A DNA stretch of 64,000 nt from Actinomycetes bacterium (GTDB lineage Bacteria > Actinomycetota > Actinomycetes > Mycobacteriales > Pseudonocardiaceae). Under the pieces are notes generated by a model. That model made no database searches, was not told the origin of the DNA, and saw only the letters and a list, made by a program, of their open reading frames with translations. Shown one piece after another: positions 1-10,588 of the stretch (positions are counted from its first letter, which is position 1; each line of letters opens with the position of its first letter). The translations under genes and the position numbers were made by a program. Location: NCBI GenBank assembly GCA_021793175.1, contig JAJYTH010000002.1:16379-80378 (forward strand), written 5' to 3'.

Positions 1-195
1 TCCCTGCCCGAGGTTGATCGGGTGTCGTACCAGGTGAGCCCCCGTGCCGGCGATCTTGTCGGCGGAGTCGTCGCCTGAGCCGTCGTCCACGCACACCACG
101 TTCGGGAAGGTCTCGAGTACGTGTTCCACCACGTCGGCGATCACCTGGCCTTCGTTGTAGACCGGAATGACCACCCAGACGTCTTCGTAGCTCAT
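1..195 (-). CDS. Family 2 glycosyltransferase (polyprenyl-phosphate sugar transferase-like), truncated by window edge
   Basis: Reverse-strand translation MSYEDVWVVIPVYNEGQVIADVVEHVLETFPNVVCVDDGSGDDSADKIAGTGAHLVRHPINLGQG; typical GT2 N-terminus (IPVYNE, DDGS, NLGQG). Confidence 0.85.
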   Translation of the reverse strand, partial: MSYEDVWVVIPVYNEGQVIADVVEHVLETFPNVVCVDDGSGDDSADKIAGTGAHLVRHPINLGQG

Positions 196-226
196 CTGGT
201 TCTCCCGAGTGGCGAGACGCGAAAAT

Positions 227-1300
<1,074 letters not shown>

Positions 1301-1512
1301 TCACGAGGAGCATCACCGGGCGGAGGGAAGCGCCGTCGGAGAGTGTACGCCGTATGAGTGACCTACTGGCGTGGTACCCGAGAGCCCGATGATCGCAGAC
1401 GGTACGGAGGTGGTCAGGGGCGCGAAGTCCGCGCCCCACGGTGTGATTAGGCTGCGTTTTGACATCTCACACATCTCACCCACGCCTGTGCCACAGAAGG
1501 GGACGGTCTTTC

Positions 1513-2802
1513 GTGAAGATCGCGGTCATCGCCCTGGGGAAGATTGGGCTTCCGCTCGCCGTTCAGTTCGCCTCGAAAGGCCATGAGGTCGTGGGCGTCG
1601 ATGTGAATGCCGATGTCGTCGAGCAGGTCAATCGTGCGGTCGAACCGTTTCCCGGTGAGGCGCGGCTGCAGGAGAAACTCAGCGAGTTGGTGCCCTCGGG
1701 CGCGCTGCGCGCCACCACCGACTACGGCGACGCGGTCCCCGGTGCGGACGCGGTGGTCGTGGTCGTGCCTTTGTTCGTGGACGAGGAGGCCCGTCCGGAC
1801 TTCGCGTGGATGGACGCCGCGACGGAGGAACTGGGCCGCCACCTGACCGAGGGCACCCTGGTTTCCTACGAGACCACGCTGCCTGTCGGCACCACACGCA
1901 ACCGCTGGAAGCCCACGTTGGAGAAGCTCTCCGGGCTCAAGGAGGGCACCGACTTCCACGTGGTCTTCTCGCCGGAACGTGTGCTCACCGGTCGGGTGTT
2001 CGAGGACCTGCGCAAATACCCGAAGCTCATCGGTGGGTTGTCCTCCGAGGGCGCGCGCCGGGCGATCGAGTTCTACGAGGCCGTGTTGGACTTCGACGAC
2101 CGTCCGGACCTCTCTCGCCCGAACGGCGTGTGGGACCTGGGGTCGGCGGAGGCCAGCGAGCTGGCCAAGCTGGCGGAGACCACGTACCGGGACGTCAACA
2201 TCGGCCTGGCGAACCAGTTCGCTCGTTACGCCGCCACGGTCGGTATCGACGTCTACCAAGTCATCGAGGCGGCCAACTCCCAGCCGTACAGCCACATCCA
2301 CCAACCGGGTATCGCCGTCGGCGGGCATTGCATCCCGGTCTACCCGCGGCTGTACTTGTGGAACGACCCGGAGGCGAGCGTCGTGCGCGCGGCTAGGGCG
2401 ACCAACGCGGGCATGCCCGAGTACACGATCGGGCTGTTGGAGGGCGCGCACGGTGACTTGAGCGGTGCCCGGGTCGTCGTGCTCGGCGCCTCTTACCGCG
2501 GCGGTGTGAAGGAGACGGCGTTCTCCGGTGTCTTCGCCACTGTGGAGGCACTGCGTTCGCGCGGCGCGACGGCTCTGGTGCACGACCCGATGTTCTCGGA
2601 CGAAGAACTGCGTGGGTTCGGTTTCGAGCCTTACCATCTGGGAGAAGAGGTCGACGCCGCCGTGGTCCAGGCCGATCACCGTGAATACGCCGAGATCGGG
2701 CCGGACGACCTGCCCGGTGTCCGGACCTTCGTCGACGGTCGCCGGGTGAGTTCCGCCGACCGCTGGCCCGGCGTCACCTACCGGGTGATCGGCAAGGCGT
2801 AG
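1513..2802 (+). CDS. Nucleotide-sugar (UDP-GlcNAc/UDP-ManNAc type) 6-dehydrogenase, WbpA/WecC-like
   Basis: MKIAVIALGKIGLPLAVQFASKGHEVVGVD N-terminus, SAEASELAKLAETTYRDVNI, GGHCIPVYP active-site Cys motif; likely GTG start at 1513. Confidence 0.88.
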   Translation: MKIAVIALGKIGLPLAVQFASKGHEVVGVDVNADVVEQVNRAVEPFPGEARLQEKLSELVPSGALRATTDYGDAVPGADAVVVVVPLFVDEEARPDFAWMDAATEELGRHLTEGTLVSYETTLPVGTTRNRWKPTLEKLSGLKEGTDFHVVFSPERVLTGRVFEDLRKYPKLIGGLSSEGARRAIEFYEAVLDFDDRPDLSRPNGVWDLGSAEASELAKLAETTYRDVNIGLANQFARYAATVGIDVYQVIEAANSQPYSHIHQPGIAVGGHCIPVYPRLYLWNDPEASVVRAARATNAGMPEYTIGLLEGAHGDLSGARVVVLGASYRGGVKETAFSGVFATVEALRSRGATALVHDPMFSDEELRGFGFEPYHLGEEVDAAVVQADHREYAEIGPDDLPGVRTFVDGRRVSSADRWPGVTYRVIGKA

Positions 2803-2826
2803 TGAGCATCCACCGCGATCGATGAA

Positions 2827-3426
2827 ATGAGCAGCATGTCGTTCATTGCCGCCGGAGCCGACGTGGCGGAGACCGCGAAGCTCGGCAAGGGAACCAAGAT
2901 CTGGCACCTGGCACAGGTGCGTGAGGACGCCGAGCTGGGCGAGAACTGCATCGTCGGGCGCGGCGCCTACATCGGCACCGGGGTCCGGGTCGGGGACAAC
3001 TGCAAGATCCAGAATCTTGCGTTGGTCTACGAGCCCGCCGAGCTGGCTGCGGGGGTGTTCATCGGGCCCGCCGTGGTGCTGACGAACGACACCTACCCGC
3101 GCGCGGTCAACCCCGACGGCAGCCTGAAGAGCGCCTCCGATTGGGACGCCGTCGGCGTCACCGTCGACGAGGGAGCCTCGATCGGTGCCCGCGCCGTGTG
3201 TGTGGCTCCGGTTCGGATCGGCCGATGGGCCACGGTGGCGGCGGGTGCCGTGGTGACCAAGGACGTGCCCGACTTCGGCCTCGTGGCGGGCGTGCCCGCG
3301 CGCCGGATCGGCTGGGTCGGCAAGGCGGGTGCGCCTCTGCGGCAGCAGGGGGAGTGCTGGGTGTGCCCGGTGTCCGGTGACACGTACGTGGAGGCGGACG
3401 GGGTTCTGACCGAGGCCACCGACTGA
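2827..3426 (+). CDS. Hexapeptide-repeat N-acetyltransferase, WbpD-like
   Basis: Left-handed beta-helix hexapeptide repeats, KIWHLAQVREDAELGENCIVGRGAYIG, and C-terminal GVPARRIGWV. Confidence 0.85.
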   Translation: MSSMSFIAAGADVAETAKLGKGTKIWHLAQVREDAELGENCIVGRGAYIGTGVRVGDNCKIQNLALVYEPAELAAGVFIGPAVVLTNDTYPRAVNPDGSLKSASDWDAVGVTVDEGASIGARAVCVAPVRIGRWATVAAGAVVTKDVPDFGLVAGVPARRIGWVGKAGAPLRQQGECWVCPVSGDTYVEADGVLTEATD

Positions 3427-3455
3427 CGGCGACCGACAACGACCGAAAACTCTTG

Positions 3456-3494
3456 AAAAGCCCTGGTTCCCCGAAAGGGGACCAGGGCTTTTTT
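3456..3494. terminator. Bidirectional Rho-independent terminator
   Basis: aaaagCCCTGGTtCCCCgaaaGGGGACCAGGGcttttttt: long stem, GAAA loop, flanking A/T tracts, between two convergent genes. Confidence 0.93.
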
Positions 3495-3505
3495 CACCGG
3501 GGTCC

Positions 3506-5575
3506 TCACCAGTTCGTCGCCCGGACGATCTCGTCCTCCAACAGGGGGGCCAGTGTCCGGGAGTAGGTGGCGGTCAGGTGAGCATCGTCGTAGTAGACCA
3601 GCACGTTGCCGATGACGGGAGGACATTCGCTCTCGGGGCACACGTACGGGGTCATGTCGATGAAGGTCACGTTGTCCGGCACACCGGTCAGTTCCAGTGC
3701 GGGATCGGTCGGCGCGTGACTGTACGAGACCGGTGAGGTGCATTCCTCGGCGGTGCGGGTCGACAGGCACTCGGCGCCCTCGGCCTCGACGCGGGGAAGG
3801 TCGCGCACCCCGATGACGTCGATGCCGAGTTCGTCCAGTTGTCGCCACCGCTCGACGAAACCCGGAAACGTTTGTTCCCCCTGGTCGGGGGTGGCCCGAG
3901 TCGAGGAGGTCAGCACGACGTCGGGGCGGAGCTCGGTCAACTCACGCATCAGGTTCTCGCGCCATTCCAGGCACTCCGAGTAGACCTGTCCGTCGGTCGT
4001 CAAAGGAGTGTCGGTGCTGAACTGGCAGGAACTTTTGGTGATGTTGTATAGCTTCCACCCGTTGGCGTCGGCCACTTCCCGCAGAGCCGGATACCAGTGC
4101 GCGCTGCGGGAGGCGCCCACCACGGCGATGCTGTGCTCGGCGTTGTCCGGGCCGTGTTCGCAGACCATCGCCTCGGTCTGTTCGAGGGTGGCGTGGCAGC
4201 CCTTTTCGTAGGTGTCCGGCAGGTCGGCTCGGGCGTTGGCGAGGTCGGGCCGCACCGGCGGGGAGGACGAGTGGTCCGCGAGTTCGGGTTGTACAAGTAC
4301 CCGCGCCCCGGGGTACAGGGCCACGTTGTCCGCCGCCGACGCCGCCAGGTGTTGTTCCCTGTCGAGTCGCGTGGTCCAGAGTGCCGTGACCACGAGGACC
4401 GGGGTCAGGAAGAACGCGACGACCGTGATCGCCCAGCCGACACTGGAGCGAGAGTGGGTGAAGGCGTTGACCGGCTTCTCCAGCAACGTCCTGGTCAACA
4501 CCGCCAGCAAAAGTGAGACGGCCAGCACCGCCAAGCCACCGTGGAGGCTGGCCACCGAACGGTCGGTGACCGCGAGGTATACGACCAGGACCGGCCAGTG
4601 CCAGAGGTAGAGGGCGTACGAGAGGTCTCCCAGAGACTTCAGCGGTCGCGACGTGAGAAGGCGGTCGGCGCCGAAGCGGTTTCCGGTCGTGCCGGCGAGG
4701 AGAACGAGGATCGCCGCCCCGACGGGCCACAACGCCACGTATCCGGGGAACATCGTGGACACGTCCAGCAACGCCCCACACGAGATCAGGGCGAGCAACC
4801 CCAACCAGCCCAACGCCACCCGGAGTCGTTCGGGAAGCCGCAGGTACGGAAGCACCACGGCCAGAAGACCGCCGAGCGCGAACTCCCACAGTCGCGCACC
4901 GAAGTCGAAGTACGCCCAGGCCTGGTTGGACTCGGTGATGAAGACGGAGTAGCTCAGCGAGCCGACGAACACCGTGGCGCACAGGACGAGCCACACCTTC
5001 GCCACGTCTCGTCGCAGTCTGGTCGCGAAGAAGGCCGCCAGAGCCATCAACACGGCCCAGACCAGGTAGAACTGGCCTTGCATCGACAGCGACCAGATGT
5101 GTTGCACGGGGCTGGGCAGTTCGGTGCGGTCCAGGTAGTCGACCGCTTTGGTGGCCAGGGCCCAGTTCTCCAGGTACAGCGCCGCGGCGATCGTCTCCTC
5201 GATGGTGCCGCGCCAGCGCGCTCGGGGCAGCCACAGGTAGGTCGCGACGAGCACACTGAGCAGGACGACCGCCACCGGGGGGAAGAGGCGTTTGAACAGC
5301 CTGCTCCAGAAGGCCGCGAACCGAACCCTTCCGTGGGGCTGCGCCATGCGTAGCAGCGAACCGGTGATCAGGAAACCGGTGAGCAGCAGGAAGACGTCCA
5401 CGCCGCCGGAGACCCTGCCGAACCAGATGTGGTAGATCGCCACCAGGAGCACGGCGATCGCCCGCAGGCCCACGATCTCGGGCCGGAACCCGCCGCGACG
5501 CGGTGTCGGGGGCGGCTCGGAGCGGTCGGTGGGCAGCTCGTGGGAGGGGCGCTCTCGCAGCGTCGTCGGTCGCAT
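3506..5575 (-). CDS. Acyltransferase 3 / OafA-type O-acyltransferase with C-terminal SGNH domain
   Basis: FRPEIVGLRAIAVLLVAIYHIW..GGVDVFLLLTGFLITGSL; multiple TM segments; C-terminal GASRSAHWYPAL and DDAHLT SGNH-like blocks. Confidence 0.9.
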   Translation of the reverse strand: MRPTTLRERPSHELPTDRSEPPPTPRRGGFRPEIVGLRAIAVLLVAIYHIWFGRVSGGVDVFLLLTGFLITGSLLRMAQPHGRVRFAAFWSRLFKRLFPPVAVVLLSVLVATYLWLPRARWRGTIEETIAAALYLENWALATKAVDYLDRTELPSPVQHIWSLSMQGQFYLVWAVLMALAAFFATRLRRDVAKVWLVLCATVFVGSLSYSVFITESNQAWAYFDFGARLWEFALGGLLAVVLPYLRLPERLRVALGWLGLLALISCGALLDVSTMFPGYVALWPVGAAILVLLAGTTGNRFGADRLLTSRPLKSLGDLSYALYLWHWPVLVVYLAVTDRSVASLHGGLAVLAVSLLLAVLTRTLLEKPVNAFTHSRSSVGWAITVVAFFLTPVLVVTALWTTRLDREQHLAASAADNVALYPGARVLVQPELADHSSSPPVRPDLANARADLPDTYEKGCHATLEQTEAMVCEHGPDNAEHSIAVVGASRSAHWYPALREVADANGWKLYNITKSSCQFSTDTPLTTDGQVYSECLEWRENLMRELTELRPDVVLTSSTRATPDQGEQTFPGFVERWRQLDELGIDVIGVRDLPRVEAEGAECLSTRTAEECTSPVSYSHAPTDPALELTGVPDNVTFIDMTPYVCPESECPPVIGNVLVYYDDAHLTATYSRTLAPLLEDEIVRATNW

Positions 5576-5601
5576 GCCGTGTCAGGACCTCTTGGGCGTG
5601 T

Positions 5602-6744
5602 TCAGGGCAGCAGATCGGCTACGACGGTCTTGAGTACCTCGCGGTCCTCGGCGGAGTTGAGCACCTTGGCCGCCGTGTGCGCGTTCTGCTTGTAGGTTCT
5701 GACCTGTTGTTCGTCCAGCGCGGCGAGGGTCTCGCGCATGGCTTCGGCGGAGGCGTCCCGCGCGATGGCGCCCAGTCGATGCTCCGAGATCAGTCGGTCG
5801 GTCTCCGGGGCCGAGCCGAACACCACGGCCAGCCGCGCCTGCACGAAGTCGAAGATCTTGTTGGGCAGCATGAACCGGTGGTTGGGGGTGAGCGGGGGCA
5901 GGCTGAAGACCCCCACGTCGTAGGAGTTCAACGTCGGCACGAGTTCGTCCGGCGTGACCGGCGGGTGCAGAGTGATCCGCGGGTCGCCGCCGATCAACGC
6001 GCGGAGGCTGTCCAGGTACCGGCCACCGTCACGGCCCGGAACCAGGTAGAGGTCCAACGTGTAGGTCTCGTCCAAGCTGCGGACGGCCTCGATCAGCGCT
6101 TCGATGTTGCGGCCGGGGACAGCGCCCCCGCTGTGTACCAACCGGATCCTGCCGTTTCGCATCTCGCTGGGTTCCAGGTCCCGGAACGCGCCCGCGTTGC
6201 GGACGATGCGGGCGGACACACCGAACCGGTCGCGGTACAGCTCGGCGATCGAGTCGTTCACGGTGGTCACGGCGGCCATCTTCGGCAGGTACTTGCGGCA
6301 CTGGTGGGTCATGAACGGTTTCACCAGCAGCCGCCAGGACGTCACGTGCGAGCGCTCCTCCGGCGCCCATTCGTGCATGTCGGCGACGACGGGCGCGCCC
6401 TGCGCGACGTGGTGGCCGAGCGCCATCGCGCGGGCTTCGTTGGCCACCACCACGTCGAACCGTCGGCCGGAGAGCAGGTCGAGTGCGGCACGAATGGCGG
6501 GGGCCAGGAACTCGACCTTGTCGAAGCGGCGTGCGGCCAGCAGGGCGACACCGGCGGGAGTCTGGGGTAGCGAGGGCAGATTCGCGTCGATCTCCAGGTG
6601 TTCGGTGGCCGCCCGCGGTTTGTCGCCGAACCCGACGGTGGTCACCTCGCCGAGTTCGGCGAGTACGTCCAGCTGCCGAAGCACGCGCGAATCCTGGTTG
6701 ATATCCGAGAAAGAGATGCAGAGTATGCGCCCACCGTCGGCCAT
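5602..6744 (-). CDS. Family 4-type glycosyltransferase
   Basis: MADGGRILCISFSDINQDSRVLRQLDVLAELGEVTTVGFG; GT-B fold pattern. The ORF extends to 7068 but this start is the likely one because the upstream gene ends at 6834. Confidence 0.75.
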   Translation of the reverse strand: MADGGRILCISFSDINQDSRVLRQLDVLAELGEVTTVGFGDKPRAATEHLEIDANLPSLPQTPAGVALLAARRFDKVEFLAPAIRAALDLLSGRRFDVVVANEARAMALGHHVAQGAPVVADMHEWAPEERSHVTSWRLLVKPFMTHQCRKYLPKMAAVTTVNDSIAELYRDRFGVSARIVRNAGAFRDLEPSEMRNGRIRLVHSGGAVPGRNIEALIEAVRSLDETYTLDLYLVPGRDGGRYLDSLRALIGGDPRITLHPPVTPDELVPTLNSYDVGVFSLPPLTPNHRFMLPNKIFDFVQARLAVVFGSAPETDRLISEHRLGAIARDASAEAMRETLAALDEQQVRTYKQNAHTAAKVLNSAEDREVLKTVVADLLP

Positions 6745-6833
6745 GGGCGCGGAGTCTAGCGGAGGCCGGCGGGCGGCATTCTCGGTGCTGTTTCCGGTCA
6801 CCGGCTCGTCGCGGCGATGGGTGTCCGCGCGGG

Positions 6834-8354
6834 TCACGCAGCCCGAGCGCCCGTGGAGCGCCGGGCGACGGTCATCAGGTCGCCGCGGTGCAGAAGCATC
6901 CAGCCGAGCGCGAAGACCACGATCATCCCGAGGTCGAGCCAGCCGGGCCCGGTGTCGGGGCGCAGCAGTATCAGCACGGCCGCCAGGACCGCCCCGGCCA
7001 GAACGCGGAGGAAAAGAGGCGCCCAACGGTGCCGGTCCCGCCGCCAGACCAGGACGACGGGCACGCAACCGGTGACCGCCATGCCCGCGAGGTAGCCGAG
7101 CGCGATGCCCGTCACCGACAGTTCGGGAAGCAGGGCTATCCCGACGCCCAGCCCGATCACCAGTCCGGCGGTGCGGATCAGTGCCACGGCTCGCGCGCCG
7201 TGCCTGCTGTAGGACCTGATGGACTCACTGGTCACAGTGGACACTGTGAGCAGGAAGGTGGCCAGGAGCAGCACCTCCAGGACCGGGACCGCCTCGGACA
7301 GCTGTGGCCACACCAGGCCGACGAGGAGCCTGCTGCCCACCAGCAGAACCCCGAAGGCACCGCCGACCACGGTGATCAAGGTGCGTTGTGCGAGGTCGGT
7401 GTACTGCCGCACGGCGTGGAGATCACCGCGCCCGACCGCGCCGGACAACGCGGGCAGCAGCAGCAGGCTCAGCACGGAACCGATCATCGAGGCGGGAGTG
7501 GCCAGGGTCAGGGCCGCCGCGTAGGCGTCGGCGCTCACCGCGTCACCGGTCTGGCGTGCCAACACCATGGTCAGTTGCAGGAATCCACCGGTGGCCAACG
7601 AGCCGAGGACACCCCACGCCACGAACCGGTTGATCTCGGTGCGTAGTTCCCGTCGGATCGATCCTGAGCCGGACCGGGGCCAACCGGCCACCGTGTAGAC
7701 GAGGTAACCGGCGGTCAGCGGCAGAAGCAGCGCCGCGTGCCAGTCGAACACGAGCACCAGCACCAGACCTGCCACGGCGACGACGAAGGACAGCGCGTCC
7801 CACACCGTGGCCCGCAACACCCGTCCGGTCGCGTACTGCACGCCGCGCACGAAGGTGTGACCCGACATTCCGACGGTCAGCAGTGCGACCGACAACCCGG
7901 TCACGAGTTCGCCCGGTTCGAGCACGAAGTAGCTCAGCGCCCCGGCGAACACTCCGAGCACAGCCGAGGTCAGTAAGGACAGCCGGGCCAGAAAACGGGT
8001 CAGTGCCGCCCGCGTCGGGATGTCACCCGCCTCTCGGGCCACGAACTTGGCCGCCGCCGCCCCCAGGGAGGTGGGCCACAACATCGTGGCGAGCATCGCG
8101 GTGGAGATCGCGCTGTTCGTCGCCGACAGAAAACCGGCGGGCAGGGTGCGGCCGACCAGCAGGCTGTAGACGAACCGAATCAGTCCCTGCACCGCAAGCC
8201 CTATGGCGGAGACCACGCCGCGCTGGGCTGGTGGCAGCGACACCGCGTCCGTACGCGAATCGGGGCGGGTCAGCAGAGAGCGACGGTGGCCGATGAGCTC
8301 GACCCGGGTGTCGGTACCGTCGGTGCTGCTCTCGGGCACGGGCATGGATTGCAC
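6834..8354 (-). CDS. Polysaccharide flippase / MATE-like oligosaccharide transporter (Wzx-like)
   Basis: 506 aa with about 12-14 hydrophobic segments; located within a sugar biosynthesis cluster. Confidence 0.75.
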   Translation of the reverse strand: MQSMPVPESSTDGTDTRVELIGHRRSLLTRPDSRTDAVSLPPAQRGVVSAIGLAVQGLIRFVYSLLVGRTLPAGFLSATNSAISTAMLATMLWPTSLGAAAAKFVAREAGDIPTRAALTRFLARLSLLTSAVLGVFAGALSYFVLEPGELVTGLSVALLTVGMSGHTFVRGVQYATGRVLRATVWDALSFVVAVAGLVLVLVFDWHAALLLPLTAGYLVYTVAGWPRSGSGSIRRELRTEINRFVAWGVLGSLATGGFLQLTMVLARQTGDAVSADAYAAALTLATPASMIGSVLSLLLLPALSGAVGRGDLHAVRQYTDLAQRTLITVVGGAFGVLLVGSRLLVGLVWPQLSEAVPVLEVLLLATFLLTVSTVTSESIRSYSRHGARAVALIRTAGLVIGLGVGIALLPELSVTGIALGYLAGMAVTGCVPVVLVWRRDRHRWAPLFLRVLAGAVLAAVLILLRPDTGPGWLDLGMIVVFALGWMLLHRGDLMTVARRSTGARAA

Positions 8355-8513
8355 AGTATCCGGCTATCCGTTTCCGACTCGAAAGCACCTGCCGGGTTGA
8401 TGTCGATCACGCTGTACGACCTTCGGCGTGTCTCGGCCGCTGCCAAGATGGAGCCGAAGCAGGAATACAGTGAACCCGAACAATTCTTTCCGAAACGATC
8501 TTGAGGACGTCGC

Positions 8514-9605
8514 GTGAGCGAGGAGTTCATACCGGCCGCCAAGCCGATCGTCGGTGACGCGGAACGTCAGGCCGTCGACGCCGTGCTGCGTTCCGGGATG
8601 CTGGCCCAAGGCGCCGAGGTTGCCGCATTCGAAGAGGAGTTCAGCCAGGTCCTGCTGGACGGAAGGCCGACCGTGGCGGTCAACTCGGGTACCTCGGGTC
8701 TGCACCTCGGGTTGCTGGCCGCGGGTGTCGGCCCCGGTGACGAGGTGATCGTGCCCTCGTTCACGTTCGCGGCCACGGCGAACGCCGTGGCACTGACCGG
8801 CGCGACGCCCGTCTTCGCCGACATCGAACTCACGCACTACTGTCTGGACCCGGAACACGTGGCCACGCTGATCACCGAGCGCACCAAGGGGATCATGCCG
8901 GTCCACCTCTACGGGCATCCGGCGGACATGCCCGCTTTGCAGAGCCTGGCCGAGCGACACGGGCTGGCGCTGTACGAGGACGCCGCCCAGGCCCACGGGG
9001 CCAGCCTCGCCGGTAAGCCCGTCGGCACGTTCGGCACGTTCGCGATGTTCAGTCTCTACCCGACCAAGAACATGACCTCCGGTGAGGGCGGCATGGTTTC
9101 CACCTCGGACTCGGAGGTGGAACGGGCCCTGCGCCTGCTGCGTAACCAGGGCATGGAGCGGCAGTACGAGAACGAGCTCGTCGGGTTCAACGCCCGGATG
9201 ACCAACCTGCACGCCGCGATCGGGCGCGTGCAGTTGACCAAGATCGGTGACTGGACCAAGACCCGGCAGGCCACCGCGCAGTTCTTCGACCAACACCTTG
9301 AGGGCGTCGGCGTGCCGGCGGTCGCCGAGGACGCGGTGCACGTCTACCACCAGTACACGATCAGCGTGCCCGAGGATCGGGACGGATTCGTCGCCGCACT
9401 GAAAGACGAGTACAACATCGGTTCCGGCGTCTACTACCCGATTCCGACCCACCGGTTGCCGTCGTTCGGCCGGTCCGACGAGCTGCCCAACACCGAGCGC
9501 GCCGCCCGCACCGTCGTGTCGCTGCCGGTGCACCCGTCGCTGACCGACCGCGACCGCGAGCGCATCGTCACCGCGGTGAACACCTTGGCGAAGGCGGGAG
9601 CGTGA
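8514..9605 (+). CDS. DegT/DnrJ/EryC1/StrS sugar aminotransferase, WbpE-like
   Basis: GTSGLHLGLLAAGVGPGDEVIVPSFTFAATANAV; EDAAQAHGA; SLYPTKNMTSGEGGM PLP-lysine motif. Confidence 0.93.
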   Translation: MSEEFIPAAKPIVGDAERQAVDAVLRSGMLAQGAEVAAFEEEFSQVLLDGRPTVAVNSGTSGLHLGLLAAGVGPGDEVIVPSFTFAATANAVALTGATPVFADIELTHYCLDPEHVATLITERTKGIMPVHLYGHPADMPALQSLAERHGLALYEDAAQAHGASLAGKPVGTFGTFAMFSLYPTKNMTSGEGGMVSTSDSEVERALRLLRNQGMERQYENELVGFNARMTNLHAAIGRVQLTKIGDWTKTRQATAQFFDQHLEGVGVPAVAEDAVHVYHQYTISVPEDRDGFVAALKDEYNIGSGVYYPIPTHRLPSFGRSDELPNTERAARTVVSLPVHPSLTDRDRERIVTAVNTLAKAGA

Positions 9606-9607
9606 TC

Positions 9608-10588
9608 ATGAGCGAACTGCGAGTGGGACTGATCGGGCTCGGCATGATGGGCCGCCATCACGCCAGGGTGATCCGGGAGGTCGAGGGACTGAACCTGGTC
9701 GCGGTCGCCGACGCCACCGGCGACCCGCACGGCGTGGCCGGTGACCTGCCCGTGTTGAGCAGTGTGGAACAGCTCATCGACATCGGCATCGACATGGCGG
9801 TGTGCGCGGTGCCCACCGGCATGCACGAGGAGATCGGCCTCATGCTCGCCGAGGCGGAGGTGCCGACGCTGATCGAGAAGCCGATCGCGCACAGCGTCGA
9901 GGCCGGTGACAGGCTGGTCAAGGCGTTCGCCGCGAAGGGCATCGTCGGTGCCGTCGGCCATATCGAGCGGTACAACCCGGCGTTGCAGTCGCTGCGGGAC
10001 CGCATGGCCGCCGGTGAACTCGGCGAGATCTACCAGATCGCCACGCGCAGGCAGGGCCCGTTCCCGGCGCGGATCGCCGACGTGGGCGTGGTCAAGGACC
10101 TCGCCACCCACGACATCGACCTGACGGCGTGGCTGGCGCAGTCGGAGTACGCCACCGTGGCGGCGCAGACCACCACCCGTTCCGGGCGCCCGCACGAGGA
10201 CATGGTGGCCGCGACCGGGCGGCTGGCCAACGGCATCATCACCAACCACCTGGTCAACTGGCTTTCCCCGATGAAGGAACGGGTCACCGTGGTCACCGGT
10301 GAGAAGGGCGCGTTCGTCGCCGACACTCTGACCGCCGACCTCACCTTCCACGCCAACGGCGTGGTCCGGTCGGAGTGGGACTCGGTGGCGAACTTCCGCG
10401 GTGTGTCCGAAGGGGACATGACCCGGTTCGCCATCCAGAAGCGTGAGCCGTTGCGCGTGGAACACGAGAAGTTCCGGGACGCGGTCCTCGGGGTCGGCAA
10501 CGACGTGGTGACCCTGCAGGAAGGCCTCAACACGCTGCGCGTGGCGGAGGAGTTGCTGCGGTCCGCGACCACGGAGGTGACGGAATGA
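9608..10588 (+). CDS. Gfo/Idh/MocA family oxidoreductase, WbpB-like
   Basis: LRVGLIGLGMMGRHHARVI; VPTGMHEEIG; EKPIAHS; stop/start overlaps with neighbours. Confidence 0.9.
   Translation: MSELRVGLIGLGMMGRHHARVIREVEGLNLVAVADATGDPHGVAGDLPVLSSVEQLIDIGIDMAVCAVPTGMHEEIGLMLAEAEVPTLIEKPIAHSVEAGDRLVKAFAAKGIVGAVGHIERYNPALQSLRDRMAAGELGEIYQIATRRQGPFPARIADVGVVKDLATHDIDLTAWLAQSEYATVAAQTTTRSGRPHEDMVAATGRLANGIITNHLVNWLSPMKERVTVVTGEKGAFVADTLTADLTFHANGVVRSEWDSVANFRGVSEGDMTRFAIQKREPLRVEHEKFRDAVLGVGNDVVTLQEGLNTLRVAEELLRSATTEVTE

Noticed and set aside
1447-2907. 486-aa minus-strand ORF overlapping the nucleotide-sugar dehydrogenase
   Set aside because: Antisense shadow of a clear coding gene in high-GC DNA; Arg/His/Val/Gly-rich with no recognisable domain
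3942-5234. 430-aa minus-strand ORF and long + strand ORFs (for example 4541..5353) within the acyltransferase gene
   Set aside because: Alternate-frame artefacts of GC-rich coding sequence; composition dominated by Arg/Gly/Pro
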